A stretch of 64,000 bases of DNA from UBA5793 sp040255465 (lineage in GTDB: Bacteria > Planctomycetota > Phycisphaerae > Phycisphaerales > UBA5793): NCBI GenBank assembly GCA_040255465.1, contig JBDZVA010000002.1, positions 434,001-498,000 on the forward strand, written 5' to 3'. Made by a program: the position numbers and the translations under genes. This document shows, piece after piece, positions 8,374-16,898 of the stretch (positions within the stretch are counted from its first letter, which is position 1; each line of letters begins with the position of its first letter). The notes beneath the pieces were generated by a model. That model had not been told where the DNA came from. It saw only the letters and a list, made by a program, of their open reading frames with translations, and ran no database searches.

Positions 8374-9423
8374 TCAGTTGGGTTGTTCGAGCAACTCCCT
8401 GCACGCGACGAGAACGGTCTCCAGGCCGATTTCACTCATCGGTTTGCCACCGGTGCTGATTTGCTTCTCGCGATCATACTCAATCTGGGCCCAACGTGGG
8501 TCTGTGGGGCCAAAGAGCGAGACGATGCCGAGCGTCGACCTCGCATTGCCCGCCCATGGGGCTGATGCTGCTGCAATGTGGCGCGTGCCGGTGTCGTTGG
8601 TCACCAGCAGGCGCGCCTGCGAGGTGATGTGCTTGAGCGTGCCGAGCGTCACGCCAAGTTCGACCAGGTTGGCCGGGGTGGTTGCCGCGCTTTGGCACAC
8701 TTCGTCGATGACCAGTCGCTCTGCCGGCGAGCCATTGATGAGCACCCTCAAACCGCTGCGGGTAGCGAGATCATCGGCCAGTGCGGCGAAGCGCTCAGTC
8801 GGCCAGCGCTTCTCCGGTTTGCTCGCGCCCGGATTGAGGATCGCAAACGCGCTGCCCTCTTCTATGCCGGCTTGTCGGAGGATGGTCGTTGCCGCCTCTC
8901 GCTGCGTCGGTGATGCACAGACTTGCATGCGCCGGCCAACAGCGGGGATGCCGGTCGCGGTTGCGATCGCGAGGTAGTAATCGATGGCCGAAATCGGTTG
9001 CTTCCAGCCTCCGGTCGCGGGGCAGGGCAGGCGGTGCGTGAGCATCCAGCCGCGTCCGTTGCGGTGATAGCCGATACGGCTGGGGATGCGAGCGAATCGG
9101 ATGGTGGCGGCTAATCGCCAACTGTTGGGCAACAGAATGGCCGCGTCAAATCGGCCGGAGGCCAGTCTGTTTCCTTCCTTCCATGGACCAAGCGGGCCGG
9201 CCGGTCTGCCGACGATCATGTCATCGAGCAGATCGCAGCCATCGAGCAGTTGATCAAGGCCCGGTCGCATGTAGCCGGTGAAGTGCACACCGCGCAGGCG
9301 TTCGTCGCCGCGCAGCGAACTCAGAAACGGCGTGGCCATCGTTGCATCGCCCACCCACGACGGCAGCACGATGAGCAGGCGCCTGATCGAATCCCAGTCG
9401 ACTGAGTGCACGCTGCGACTCAT
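8374..9423 (-). CDS. waaF: Glycosyltransferase family 9, heptosyltransferase (WaaF-like)
   Basis: The 349-residue protein has the GT9 (ADP-heptose:LPS heptosyltransferase) pattern: R-L-L-I-V-L-P-S-W-V-G-D-A at the start, N-P-G-A-S-K-P-E-K-R-W-P in the middle, and a nucleotide-sugar site L-V-T-N-D-T-G-T-R-H-I-A-A-A followed by L-F-G-P-T-D-P-R. It should transfer heptose to the inner LPS core at the cytoplasmic face. Its ATG overlaps the stop of the upstream gene (ATGA). The GmhB-like phosphatase gene lies two genes upstream, in line with an ADP-heptose pathway unit. Assignment as WaaF rather than another heptosyltransferase is tentative. Confidence 0.82.
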   Translation of the reverse strand: MSRSVHSVDWDSIRRLLIVLPSWVGDATMATPFLSSLRGDERLRGVHFTGYMRPGLDQLLDGCDLLDDMIVGRPAGPLGPWKEGNRLASGRFDAAILLPNSWRLAATIRFARIPSRIGYHRNGRGWMLTHRLPCPATGGWKQPISAIDYYLAIATATGIPAVGRRMQVCASPTQREAATTILRQAGIEEGSAFAILNPGASKPEKRWPTERFAALADDLATRSGLRVLINGSPAERLVIDEVCQSAATTPANLVELGVTLGTLKHITSQARLLVTNDTGTRHIAAASAPWAGNARSTLGIVSLFGPTDPRWAQIEYDREKQISTGGKPMSEIGLETVLVACRELLEQPN

Positions 9424-9746
9424 GTGTGCGGTTCACCCCAGAGCGTTTCCACGCCAAACTTGTGGCGGTACCAGCTGGTTGTAAGGCGGCGAAGTTCAGC
9501 GGCAAACCCGATGGCGACGATACGATCAGCAGCGATGGTGGCGGTAATGCTCGATTCATCAGCTTCCACCTCGATGAGGCGCACTCCCTGGCGCTCGGCG
9601 AGCGCTTCGGCGGTGGCGACCACCATCGTACGAATGTTCTCGTGCTGGAGTGGTGTGCCCTCCAGCGCTCGCAAGGTCACGCGGGTTGTGGGAGTGGCGG
9701 TCATGAGCATGGGCGGCCGCAGCGGCCGATTCGGGGCGGCATTCAC
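9420..9746 (-). CDS. Small conserved-context protein of unknown function
   Basis: A 108-residue acidic/basic mixed protein with no signal peptide or membrane helix. It holds a short alpha/beta-like region (T-R-V-T-L-R-A-L-E-G to I-A-A-D-R-I-V-A-I-G-F). It overlaps both neighbours by ATGA junctions, gmhB-like upstream and waaF-like downstream, so it is translated from the same message. The position suggests a link to heptose or LPS synthesis, but nothing in the sequence identifies the activity. A start at a Met 12 residues further in is possible. Confidence 0.6.
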   Translation of the reverse strand: MNAAPNRPLRPPMLMTATPTTRVTLRALEGTPLQHENIRTMVVATAEALAERQGVRLIEVEADESSITATIAADRIVAIGFAAELRRLTTSWYRHKFGVETLWGEPHT

Positions 9747-10942
9747 CGTCGAAGGTTGAGCAGGACAAACGCGATGACACTCAACTGCGCCACGATCGTC
9801 GCGCCAATCCAGGGCGTGGCGATCGTGGGCTCGAGGTAGACGCCCAGCAGCACTGCGAGAATCACAAGCGCGATCGACGCCAGCGAGCCGAGCATCATTG
9901 GCGGAGTGAATTCGCGTTGGCTGTGTCGCCAGGATCGAAGTTCGCCGAGCACCTCGGTCAGCAGGCGGTCGGAAGTGGATTGACCCGAGTCTCGATCGGC
10001 GGACGGCCGCTCGACGCCCTGCACGCGGACGGGAATGTGGCGGAATGGGTCGCGGCGCGGGACCGAGGGGGCGGGGACGCCGGGTTGGGTGGACTCGATG
10101 TCCACCTCCTCGACATCCGCGTCCCTCGGGGCACTCGGCTCCTCGAATGCGTCGTCCTCTACCGCCACTTCGACTTCTTCCTCCCTCACTTGGGTGACGG
10201 GTTCCTCTCGAAGCGTTGGTTGTGGCTCAACGGCGCGCCTCATCGGCGCGGCTTCCGCGATTACTCGCTCGACGGGCTCCTCGGCGGTCACGACCGTGAC
10301 TTGCGATTCTGCAACCAGCGCGGGCGGGGACTTGACCTCCGGCGCTACTTTCGGTGAAACAACAACGGTCGGCGCCGGAGGGATGACCTGGCGCGGCCGA
10401 ACTCGATTCTGGGCGATGATGGCCGCCGCCTCCGCCAGTGACCCGGCCTGGAAGTCGGCTTTCGTGTTCATGCTCGTCTTGCGGGTAATCAGAATCGTCT
10501 GGCAACCGGCGGTCTGTCCCGCTTCGATATCACGCTCGTGATCGCCGACCATCCAGCACTCGCTGAGTTCCAGGTCGAGGCTTCGGGCGGCTTCGAGCAG
10601 CATCCCGGGCTGGGGCTTGCGCCAAGGGTGTTCTTTGGTGTATTCCTCGACGGTGCCGTCCGGATGGAATGGGCAATAGTAGAAACGGTCGATGATCGCT
10701 CCGGCTGAGTCGTGCACCATCTGGGCGATGCGTTCATGCACGGCATCGACATCGCGTTCGGTGTATCGGCCGCGCGCCACTCCGCCCTGGTTGCTCACGA
10801 CGATGATGCGGTAGCCCAGTTGCCGAAGCGAACCGATGGCGTGGGCGGCCCCGCGAATGAGCCGCACGTCCTCAGGGTTGCCGAGGTCCCCGTCGTTCTG
10901 GATGATCGTGTTATCACGATCGAGGAAGATCGCCCGTTTCAC
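9743..10942 (-). CDS. gmhB: GmhB-like HAD phosphatase fused to a membrane tail
   Basis: Residues 1-180 match D-glycero-D-manno-heptose-1,7-bisphosphate 7-phosphatase of the HAD superfamily: catalytic F-L-D-R-D-N-T (Asp8, Asp10), V-S-N-Q-G-G-V-A-R-G, W-R-K-P-Q-P-G-M and V-G-D-H-E-R-D-I. Residues about 190-320 are a low-complexity linker rich in Pro, Val and Glu. Two transmembrane helices close the protein (about 350-370 and 375-396). The family zinc site is incomplete: Cys90 and His93 are present, but the later C-x-C is replaced by H-P-W. The enzyme is therefore probably tethered to the membrane. It is translationally coupled to the next gene. Confidence 0.75.
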   Translation of the reverse strand: MKRAIFLDRDNTIIQNDGDLGNPEDVRLIRGAAHAIGSLRQLGYRIIVVSNQGGVARGRYTERDVDAVHERIAQMVHDSAGAIIDRFYYCPFHPDGTVEEYTKEHPWRKPQPGMLLEAARSLDLELSECWMVGDHERDIEAGQTAGCQTILITRKTSMNTKADFQAGSLAEAAAIIAQNRVRPRQVIPPAPTVVVSPKVAPEVKSPPALVAESQVTVVTAEEPVERVIAEAAPMRRAVEPQPTLREEPVTQVREEEVEVAVEDDAFEEPSAPRDADVEEVDIESTQPGVPAPSVPRRDPFRHIPVRVQGVERPSADRDSGQSTSDRLLTEVLGELRSWRHSQREFTPPMMLGSLASIALVILAVLLGVYLEPTIATPWIGATIVAQLSVIAFVLLNLRR

Positions 10943-10996
10943 GCGGTAAGTGTAGGAGCCGCAATGACGTTGTGGGACTGAAGCGGGGCGGGGCGA

Positions 10997-11983
10997 TCAG
11001 CGCTGTTCCGGTTGATTGATGGAGTTGGGGGGGCGCTCACCCCGGAGCACGGAAAGGATGTTGCGCTGGGCCATGCGAGCCATTTCGGGACGGGCGCTTC
11101 GGGACGCGCTGCCCACGTGCGGCATCAGGCAGGTGTTGGGCAGTTCGGTGAGATCTGCCGCCTGCCTCGGCTCGTCTTCGTACACGTCCAGACCCGCGCC
11201 GGCAATCTCACCCGAGCGCAATGCTTCGACCAGCGCGTTTTCATCGACGACCGGGCCTCGCGCCGTGTTGATCAAATAGGCTGTCGGCTTCATCAGCGCC
11301 AGTTCGCGTCGGCCGATGAGGTGGCGCGTCTCGGGCGTGAGCGGGGTGTGCAGCGACACGTGGTCTGCCTCGCGCAATCCGGTCTCAAGATCGACGCGCT
11401 GTGCTTTGAACGGGGCCGATTCGAAATCCGGATGCACTTTGCGGGCCACGTAAAGCACCCTCATGCCCCAGCCGAGCGAGCGCATGGCTGTGGCGTATCC
11501 GATGCGACCTGCGCCGACGATCAGCAGCGTTCGGCCCTCAAAGTCGCCGCCGATGAGATGCCGTGGGTCGTAGCCCTTGCGCTGGCTGAACTCACCGCTT
11601 CGCACTTCGTGCTCACCTTCGTGCACGCGGCGGGCGACGGCCAGCATGAGCGCCCAGGCCATGTCAGCGGTGGGGGCGGTTACGGCATCGGGCGTGTTGG
11701 TGAGCCAGATTCCCCGCCGAGTTGCCTCAGCTACATCCATGTTGTCAAAACCGACGGCGTAGTTTGCCACCACCTTGAGGTTTGTCCCGGCGGCATCGAG
11801 CAACTCAGCATTCACGGCCTCGTTGAACTGCGCGAGGATTGCGCTGGCACCGTCCACGCGCTCAAGCAACTCAGCGCGGCTCGGACCGATGCCCGGCGGC
11901 GCCACCCAGAGATCAGTGATCGACTTCTCCGCTTCGAGCAATCCCAGCCCACCGGCCAGCGTTCGCGTGACGACAACTTTCAC
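10997..11983 (-). CDS. D-2-hydroxyacid dehydrogenase (glyoxylate/hydroxypyruvate reductase-like)
   Basis: This 328-residue NAD(P)-dependent oxidoreductase has N-Y-A-V-G-F-D-N-M-D near residue 75, the nucleotide-binding L-I-V-G-A-G-R-I-G-Y-A, and the catalytic triad in I-N-T-A-R-G-P-V-V-D (Arg), V-Y-E-D-E-P (Glu) and M-P-H-V-G-S-A (His). The sequence pattern is closest to glyoxylate reductase (GyaR/GhrB type); substrate preference is inferred only. Its start overlaps the stop of the upstream HugZ-like gene by ATGA. It is a distant paralogue of the dehydrogenase at 325-1287. Confidence 0.83.
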   Translation of the reverse strand: MKVVVTRTLAGGLGLLEAEKSITDLWVAPPGIGPSRAELLERVDGASAILAQFNEAVNAELLDAAGTNLKVVANYAVGFDNMDVAEATRRGIWLTNTPDAVTAPTADMAWALMLAVARRVHEGEHEVRSGEFSQRKGYDPRHLIGGDFEGRTLLIVGAGRIGYATAMRSLGWGMRVLYVARKVHPDFESAPFKAQRVDLETGLREADHVSLHTPLTPETRHLIGRRELALMKPTAYLINTARGPVVDENALVEALRSGEIAGAGLDVYEDEPRQAADLTELPNTCLMPHVGSASRSARPEMARMAQRNILSVLRGERPPNSINQPEQR

Positions 11984-12618
11984 GAAAGGTCTCCCAGCGC
12001 CTGTCGGCGCATCTGTTCGAGGACGGCTCTGGCCTGCTCTTGGTCTTCAATTCGCTCGGGTGCATCGATGCGGATGATTCCCGCCTTGGCCCGAATGTCA
12101 AAGCCGGTGGGATCGACGCCCACGAGCAAGGCCTCATCGATCTCCACGCTATTGAACCGGAGGCTCATCGCCATGAGGTCCGGACGGTGGTCAGTGTTCA
12201 TCCACTTGCACAGCGCCGGCTCGACTGGCGCCAGCGGGTTGGACTGCATGAGATCTTCGCCCTCGAAGACATGGGTCCGCCATTTGCCGGCATCTACCAG
12301 CAGGCGATAGAAAGCCGGATCGTTTGATTTGCCGTGGTAGATGCGCCAGCGGTCAGCATCGGCGGATTCGCCGCTTTCGGCTTCGACGGTGACCAGCAGT
12401 TCGAGCACGTCGGGGACATCTGCGGGGACGAAGAGAACGGTCTGCTCGGCCGTGAGGAACCCGGCCGGGCCGGAGGTGACGGGCGCTCCGTCGGCTCCGA
12501 GCACGTAGCGGATGTTCGTGTAGACCCCGTCACACTCCAGCACGCCAGCGGTGTGCCGCCTGAGAAAGTCGCGTGCGGCGGTTGCCGTATGGTCCTGCTG
12601 GGTGTCACCGCTGTGCAT
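11980..12618 (-). CDS. HugZ-like / DUF2470 domain protein
   Basis: The 212-residue protein opens with A-A-R-D-F-L-R-R-H-T-A-G-V-L-E, resembling the flavin-reductase-like split barrel of HugZ-type haem utilisation proteins. It ends with a DUF2470-like region (from about residue 135: W-M-N-T-D-H-R-P-D-L, then V-G-V-D-P-T-G-F-D-I-R). HugZ relatives bind or degrade haem; here the domain call is from pattern memory, so haem binding is a guess. ATG 12618 is preferred over an in-frame ATG at 12651. It is translationally coupled to the dehydrogenase gene downstream and divergent from moaD. Confidence 0.5.
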   Translation of the reverse strand: MHSGDTQQDHTATAARDFLRRHTAGVLECDGVYTNIRYVLGADGAPVTSGPAGFLTAEQTVLFVPADVPDVLELLVTVEAESGESADADRWRIYHGKSNDPAFYRLLVDAGKWRTHVFEGEDLMQSNPLAPVEPALCKWMNTDHRPDLMAMSLRFNSVEIDEALLVGVDPTGFDIRAKAGIIRIDAPERIEDQEQARAVLEQMRRQALGDLS

Positions 12619-12730
12619 GGTCGATTGTGGCCCGAAGTGTGGTGAATTCAAGGCGGATCGCGGCGAAGGTGTGCAGAACGGCTATCGTTGTGTCGATCAT
12701 CGGTTCGTTTTTGCAGCGTAGGAAAACTCT

Positions 12731-12979
12731 GTGCCAACCCTCCGAGTCATCCTCTTTGCCGCGGCTGCGGATGCCGTGGGAGCTTCAAACATCGAAATTG
12801 AGGCGGATGAGGGTGTTCAGGTCGGCGAATTGCTTGACCGGTTGACAGCCGCGCATCCGTCCGCCGAGGCTGTTCTGAAGCGGGCCGCTGTTGCGGTGAA
12901 CGAGCGCTACGCGCACCCGTCGATGGTCCTCTGCCAGAGCGACACCATCGCAATCATCCCACCGGTCAGCGGCGGCTAA
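12731..12979 (+). CDS. moaD: Molybdopterin synthase sulfur-carrier subunit MoaD
   Basis: An 82-residue ubiquitin-fold protein with A-V-A-V-N-E-R-Y-A in the middle and the diagnostic C-terminus I-I-P-P-V-S-G-G. The terminal Gly is thiocarboxylated and donates sulfur to precursor Z during molybdopterin synthesis. The start is GTG with TAGGAAAA upstream. No other moa gene is in the window. The convergent neighbour encodes a molybdopterin enzyme, which makes the assignment more convincing than ThiS. The ThiS C-terminus at the far end of the window (V-G-G-G) differs. Confidence 0.88.
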   Translation: MPTLRVILFAAAADAVGASNIEIEADEGVQVGELLDRLTAAHPSAEAVLKRAAVAVNERYAHPSMVLCQSDTIAIIPPVSGG

Positions 12980-12989
12980 TGCCACGTGA

Positions 12990-14036
12990 TCAGAGCGGGG
13001 GACTGATCGCCTTCTTCAGCAGCTCGCGTGGCTCATCGGGATACATCTGCGCAACGAATTCGCCATAACCGTTGAAGATCGCGGTGTCGATGCGCGTGTC
13101 GGGATCATCGAGCAGCGTTTCCGTCGCCTGGCTCCAGCGCGGGTGCGGCGAATTGGGATTGACATTTGAGAAGAAGCCGTACTCGTTGGGCTCAGACTGA
13201 TGCCAGAATGTCTCGGGTTGTTCGCGAAGCAACTCGATCTTGACGATGCTCTTGGGGTTCTTGTAGCCGTACTTCCACGGACAGATGATGCGCACGGGCG
13301 AGCCGTGCTGCTTGAGCAGGGGCTCGCCGTACACGCCGGTGACGACCATCGCCAGTTCGTTCATGGCTTCATCCATCCGAAGTCCCTCAAAGTAAGGCCA
13401 CGGATACCAGCCGGATTGACGCATGCCCGGCATTTCTTTTGGACGATTGGCCGAGGTGAAGCGAACATACTTCGCGTGCGAAGTTGGCTCGACCAGAGCC
13501 AGCAGTTTGCTCAGTTGGAATCCGGTCCACGGCACCACCATGGCCCATGTTTCAACACAGCGAAACCTGTAGACGCGCTCCTCGTGCTCAAGCCTGAACA
13601 AATCATCGAGATCGAATGTGCGCGGCTTGGCGCACTCGCCGGTCACCTCAACCGCCCAGGGGGTCACCTTGAAATCATCAACATACTTGAAGACCGGTCC
13701 CGCCTGACCTCCGATGAACTCGTAGAAGTTGTTCTGCCTCGCAGCCTTGAGACGCGTGGTGATGGCCCGGCCGGGCTCGAAACCCGGATTGCGAACCGCC
13801 GGGAAAACGTCCGGCCGCTGGAACGGAACCTTGATCGGATTCTCGAGCAGGCTCGCGGCGCCGTCGACGGCCTTCATGGTGTCGAGTTTGCCGCGACGCT
13901 GGGCTTCGACAAGCGCGATGCCGCCGGCTCCCGCTGCGATCGTTCCCAGACCGAGTTTGGCCAGGAACGACCGCCGACACATGAAGATCTTCGGATCGGT
14001 TGGTTTCTCGTGCGGCAGTTCGTCGCGGATTGACAT
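12990..14036 (-). CDS. msrP: MsrP (YedY)-type molybdopterin oxidoreductase, Tat-exported
   Basis: The 348-residue protein has a twin-arginine signal (C-R-R-S-F-L-A-K-L-G-L-G near residues 19-30). It then follows the sulfite-oxidase fold of periplasmic MsrP: V-T-P-W-A-V-E-V-T-G-E, the Mo-ligating Cys in Y-R-F-R-C-V-E-T-W, and P-V-R-I-I-C-P-W-K-Y-G-Y-K. MsrP reduces methionine sulfoxide in periplasmic proteins with electrons from the haem membrane protein MsrQ, which is not encoded here. ATG 14036 places the Tat motif properly; an in-frame extension to 14084 is unlikely. Confidence 0.9.
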   Translation of the reverse strand: MSIRDELPHEKPTDPKIFMCRRSFLAKLGLGTIAAGAGGIALVEAQRRGKLDTMKAVDGAASLLENPIKVPFQRPDVFPAVRNPGFEPGRAITTRLKAARQNNFYEFIGGQAGPVFKYVDDFKVTPWAVEVTGECAKPRTFDLDDLFRLEHEERVYRFRCVETWAMVVPWTGFQLSKLLALVEPTSHAKYVRFTSANRPKEMPGMRQSGWYPWPYFEGLRMDEAMNELAMVVTGVYGEPLLKQHGSPVRIICPWKYGYKNPKSIVKIELLREQPETFWHQSEPNEYGFFSNVNPNSPHPRWSQATETLLDDPDTRIDTAIFNGYGEFVAQMYPDEPRELLKKAISPPL

Positions 14037-14106
14037 GACCACACCCCCAGAACGCTCTCTCCGTTGCCCACGACCGACGCGCAATCACTCATTCTGCCCT
14101 TGACGC

Positions 14107-14115
14107 ATTGTAACA
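14107..14115 (-). promoter_or_regulatory. Candidate extended -10 promoter for msrP
   Basis: On the minus strand the bases read TGTTACAAT, an extended -10 (TGn plus TACAAT), about 70 nt before the msrP ATG. No convincing -35 box stands 16-18 nt upstream, as expected for extended -10 promoters. Confidence 0.35.
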
Positions 14116-14191
14116 AATCGGGAGAAGACGGGCGGGCAAAACCGAACCAATGCCGAAACTTCTCCACTACAATCTGCCTCGACGGGGCTCC

Positions 14192-14563
14192 ATGACGCAG
14201 GAATCGACATCCATCAAGTTGTACTACGACGGGCAATGCGGCGTCTGTCGAGCCGGAGTACGGCGATTGCGCCGACTCGACTGGCTCGGGCGCCTCGACG
14301 CGGTCGACTACAATGCGCTGCCGCCCGATGATCGCCCCGTTGAAGAATCGATCTTCGCGCGTGGAATGCCGCTGCACACGCGTGATGGGCGACTGCTCGT
14401 CGGGTTTCCGGCGGTTCGCCACGCGCTTATTCACACGCCGGTTGGGCTGCTGGTGGGCTGGGTTCTGTATGTACCGGGCTTCAGTCAAGTTGGACGATGG
14501 GCGTACGATGCATTCGCCCGACGTCGCAGGCGTGATGGCAGTTCGCCGGCGTGTCGCATCTGA
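14192..14563 (+). CDS. DCC-family thiol-disulfide oxidoreductase-like protein (DUF393)
   Basis: This 123-residue protein has the DCC family signature Y-Y-D-G-Q-C-G-V-C near the N-terminus, with the two cysteines of a possible redox pair. A L-V-G-F-P-A-V-R-H-A segment and a hydrophobic stretch follow (about 85-105). Members are thought to be thioredoxin-fold redox proteins, but few have been tested. ATG 14192 is chosen because the signature follows closely. It is divergent from msrP, another redox gene; a functional link is only suggested. Confidence 0.72.
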   Translation: MTQESTSIKLYYDGQCGVCRAGVRRLRRLDWLGRLDAVDYNALPPDDRPVEESIFARGMPLHTRDGRLLVGFPAVRHALIHTPVGLLVGWVLYVPGFSQVGRWAYDAFARRRRRDGSSPACRI

Positions 14564-14591
14564 TCGTTGTGCTCGTGGCGGACCGGCCGGG

Positions 14592-16199
14592 CTACTCTCG
14601 GGAATCGCGCTTCCAGGAAATGGAGATGCCCGTCTCGGTGCGTTCCGGCGTGCGTTGAGTGACGCGCCAGCGGATATCGGATACGGCCGAGAGTAGTTCA
14701 CCCAGAGCGGCCAGCTCCGCAAGGCCCTTGCTTTCTGCCGCCGCGTTTACCGCCGGCCACTGCTTGAGCAGTTCCGCCAATCGACTTCCGACGATCATGC
14801 CACGCGCCTGCGTCGACGAACTCTTTCGGCACTGGGGTGCAACGGACTGGAGCTTGCCAGCGATGCGGCGTTGACAATCTTCATCGGTCGAAGCCACCCA
14901 CCAGGTGCGGTCGTCACTGTGCACACTTGACCACACCACGCGCTCGGGCCATGTGCCGGATAAGCCGAGCTGCTCCAATTGCAATCCGGCACCGCGCCAC
15001 TCTGCCACGCGCACGGCATTCGGCGACTCTCCCGTGAAGGAAACCGCGGGAGGCTGCGTCAGCGCGGCACGCTGCCGACGCGACTCGGACAGTCGCATTG
15101 TGGCACGCCCCATGAATTCATCGAGTTCCCCGACGGCGTCCGCCGGCTCGCGAAGCTCGATTCCGACGGTCATCGCAGGAATGCCCGCGCCCGAAGATCC
15201 GGACGATTCGGGCATTTCGATCACGGTGAACATGGTGGGACCGAGGTGGTTGAGCAGGGATGGCTTGGCTCGCGCGATCGGGACCAGCACCAGCGGGCCG
15301 GGGCCAAAGCGGTTTTCGCAAGCCGGATCATCGGCCTCGGGCGTTCGCTCAATGCCGACATAAATGGCGTCTTCCGCGAGCGTGCTGAGCAATCCGAGAT
15401 TGATGGCATCGCCTCGGTCGCGATCGCCGCCTCGCGCTGTGTGTTTCGAGGCGAAGTTGAGGGACAAGCGATCAGAGTGAACTCTTGCGGAGCCGGCCTG
15501 CCAATGACCGTTGGCCGATCCCCGCTTGAACATTCCGAAGTCGCCCGGACCGACGCCGCGAGCTTCTCGAAACCCGACATCGTCTGCGAGCGCCGCGCCC
15601 ATCGACCTGGCCAGCATTGATCGCAACAGCGCTTCGCCTTTGGACGCCGTCAGATAGAACCGCCCGTCCAGATAGGCAAAGCGAAGCTCGCCGCTTCCCG
15701 CGACATAGAGCGGCGTGTCATCGACGAATTCGCGCACGCGCCCGTCAAGGATTCTGAGAAGGTCTTTGGCAAAAGGTTCATCCACTTTCGCCATGAGCAC
15801 CCAACGGCTGAAATCCAGTGCTTCGTCGCGCCTGTCGCGCCGCTCCTGGTCCTGGTCCGTCACCAGCGTCACGCGCCGGCTCACCAGCATGTCGAAGAGT
15901 TTGGAAGACTCGACTCCGGTTGCAGCCGCCAGATCGCGCCAGGACTCTCCGCTCTGGCACTTCTCGTAGAAGGCTTTGAGCCCGGGCGCGAGCGAGGAAC
16001 CCATCAATTCCCTCAGGCTCTCGCCCGCTTCGACGAAGCAGAAATACTGCGTCACTGTCGACGGCACATATCTCGCGTCCTCAAACGGATCCGGGTATGC
16101 CTCGCCCCCCCGGGCCAATGGCGCGACGCAAACAACGGCCAGCAACATGATCGCTGCAAGCGACGCCGCGCATAGACGAAATGGGCGAAGTCGGCTCAC
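14592..16199 (-). CDS. Large secreted protein of unknown function (DUF3352-like layout)
   Basis: This 535-residue protein begins with a clear signal peptide (S-L-A-A-I-M-L-L-A-V-V-C-V-A-P-L-A-R-G-G). The rest is soluble and predicted periplasmic. It has features seen in planctomycete DUF3352-like proteins: an early Y-V-P-S-T-V-T-Q-Y-F-C-F-V-E segment and repeated alpha/beta modules with A-V-R-V-A-E-W. No catalytic motif is recognised. It starts only 3 bp after the stop of the membrane protein below the second ECF sigma factor, so all three probably form one transcript. It could be a sensed or regulated envelope protein. Confidence 0.65.
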   Translation of the reverse strand: MSRLRPFRLCAASLAAIMLLAVVCVAPLARGGEAYPDPFEDARYVPSTVTQYFCFVEAGESLRELMGSSLAPGLKAFYEKCQSGESWRDLAAATGVESSKLFDMLVSRRVTLVTDQDQERRDRRDEALDFSRWVLMAKVDEPFAKDLLRILDGRVREFVDDTPLYVAGSGELRFAYLDGRFYLTASKGEALLRSMLARSMGAALADDVGFREARGVGPGDFGMFKRGSANGHWQAGSARVHSDRLSLNFASKHTARGGDRDRGDAINLGLLSTLAEDAIYVGIERTPEADDPACENRFGPGPLVLVPIARAKPSLLNHLGPTMFTVIEMPESSGSSGAGIPAMTVGIELREPADAVGELDEFMGRATMRLSESRRQRAALTQPPAVSFTGESPNAVRVAEWRGAGLQLEQLGLSGTWPERVVWSSVHSDDRTWWVASTDEDCQRRIAGKLQSVAPQCRKSSSTQARGMIVGSRLAELLKQWPAVNAAAESKGLAELAALGELLSAVSDIRWRVTQRTPERTETGISISWKRDSRE

Positions 16200-16202
16200 G
16201 GT

Positions 16203-16898
16203 TTAGACAATCCCCAGATCCTTGTAGATCGCTTTGAGGCTCTCGACATCAATCTCATCATCAAACACGCCTTCCAGATCGATGGCGGGCGGGTTGCCCT
16301 GCTTGAGCAACGCCCGTTTCGGCGCCGGGAGGGTCGTGGTGGGGGCGGGTAAAGGCGCCGGGACGAAAGCGGGGGCGGTCGAAGGTGGGAGCGAATCGGG
16401 ATCTGCGAGCGTGGTTCCAACTTCGAGCATGAGGCCGCGCATGCGATCAAACGGGTCCATCTGGATGGGCAACGACTCGATCACGCGTTCGAATCGATGG
16501 GCCGTCTCGACGGGCTGACTGCCGCCCACGCCGACGAGCGATGATCGCGCCCACATTCCGACAACAAACGCGAAGGCCAGCACGGCGGCGGTCGAGAGAC
16601 GTCGAGTCAGCAGCGTGAACCGATGCTGGCGCCGGTTGAAGCGAGTGGGATCAAGTCCGAGTCGGTTGAGAATGCAGATCGTCTGGTCCGGCGTGGGCGT
16701 GGAGTGGCGCACCTCATCGATCCATTCTTGATCGCGCGCCAGTTCATCGAGCACCGAAGCATCGCGCAGCACTTCGTTGAGCATGTCCTTCGCCGGCCGT
16801 CCTTTGCCGCGCGCATCGAAATAGGCGTCGACCGCCGGCGGCGACGAGGCGTCACGCCGAGGTTGGTCATCGCGATGTCGTCTGGTCGACTTGCTCAT
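16203..16898 (-). CDS. Putative anti-sigma factor, single-pass membrane protein
   Basis: The 231-residue protein has a charged N-terminal cytosolic part (1-95). One membrane helix follows (about 100-117, L-S-T-A-A-V-L-A-F-A-F-V-V-G-M-W), then a proline-rich periplasmic segment (about 165-200). The conserved-looking end is D-D-E-I-D-V-E-S-L-K-A-I-Y-K-D-L-G-I. Its start overlaps the sigma gene stop by ATGA. The position makes it a candidate anti-sigma factor, although no known anti-sigma domain is obvious. Confidence 0.6.
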   Translation of the reverse strand: MSKSTRRHRDDQPRRDASSPPAVDAYFDARGKGRPAKDMLNEVLRDASVLDELARDQEWIDEVRHSTPTPDQTICILNRLGLDPTRFNRRQHRFTLLTRRLSTAAVLAFAFVVGMWARSSLVGVGGSQPVETAHRFERVIESLPIQMDPFDRMRGLMLEVGTTLADPDSLPPSTAPAFVPAPLPAPTTTLPAPKRALLKQGNPPAIDLEGVFDDEIDVESLKAIYKDLGIV

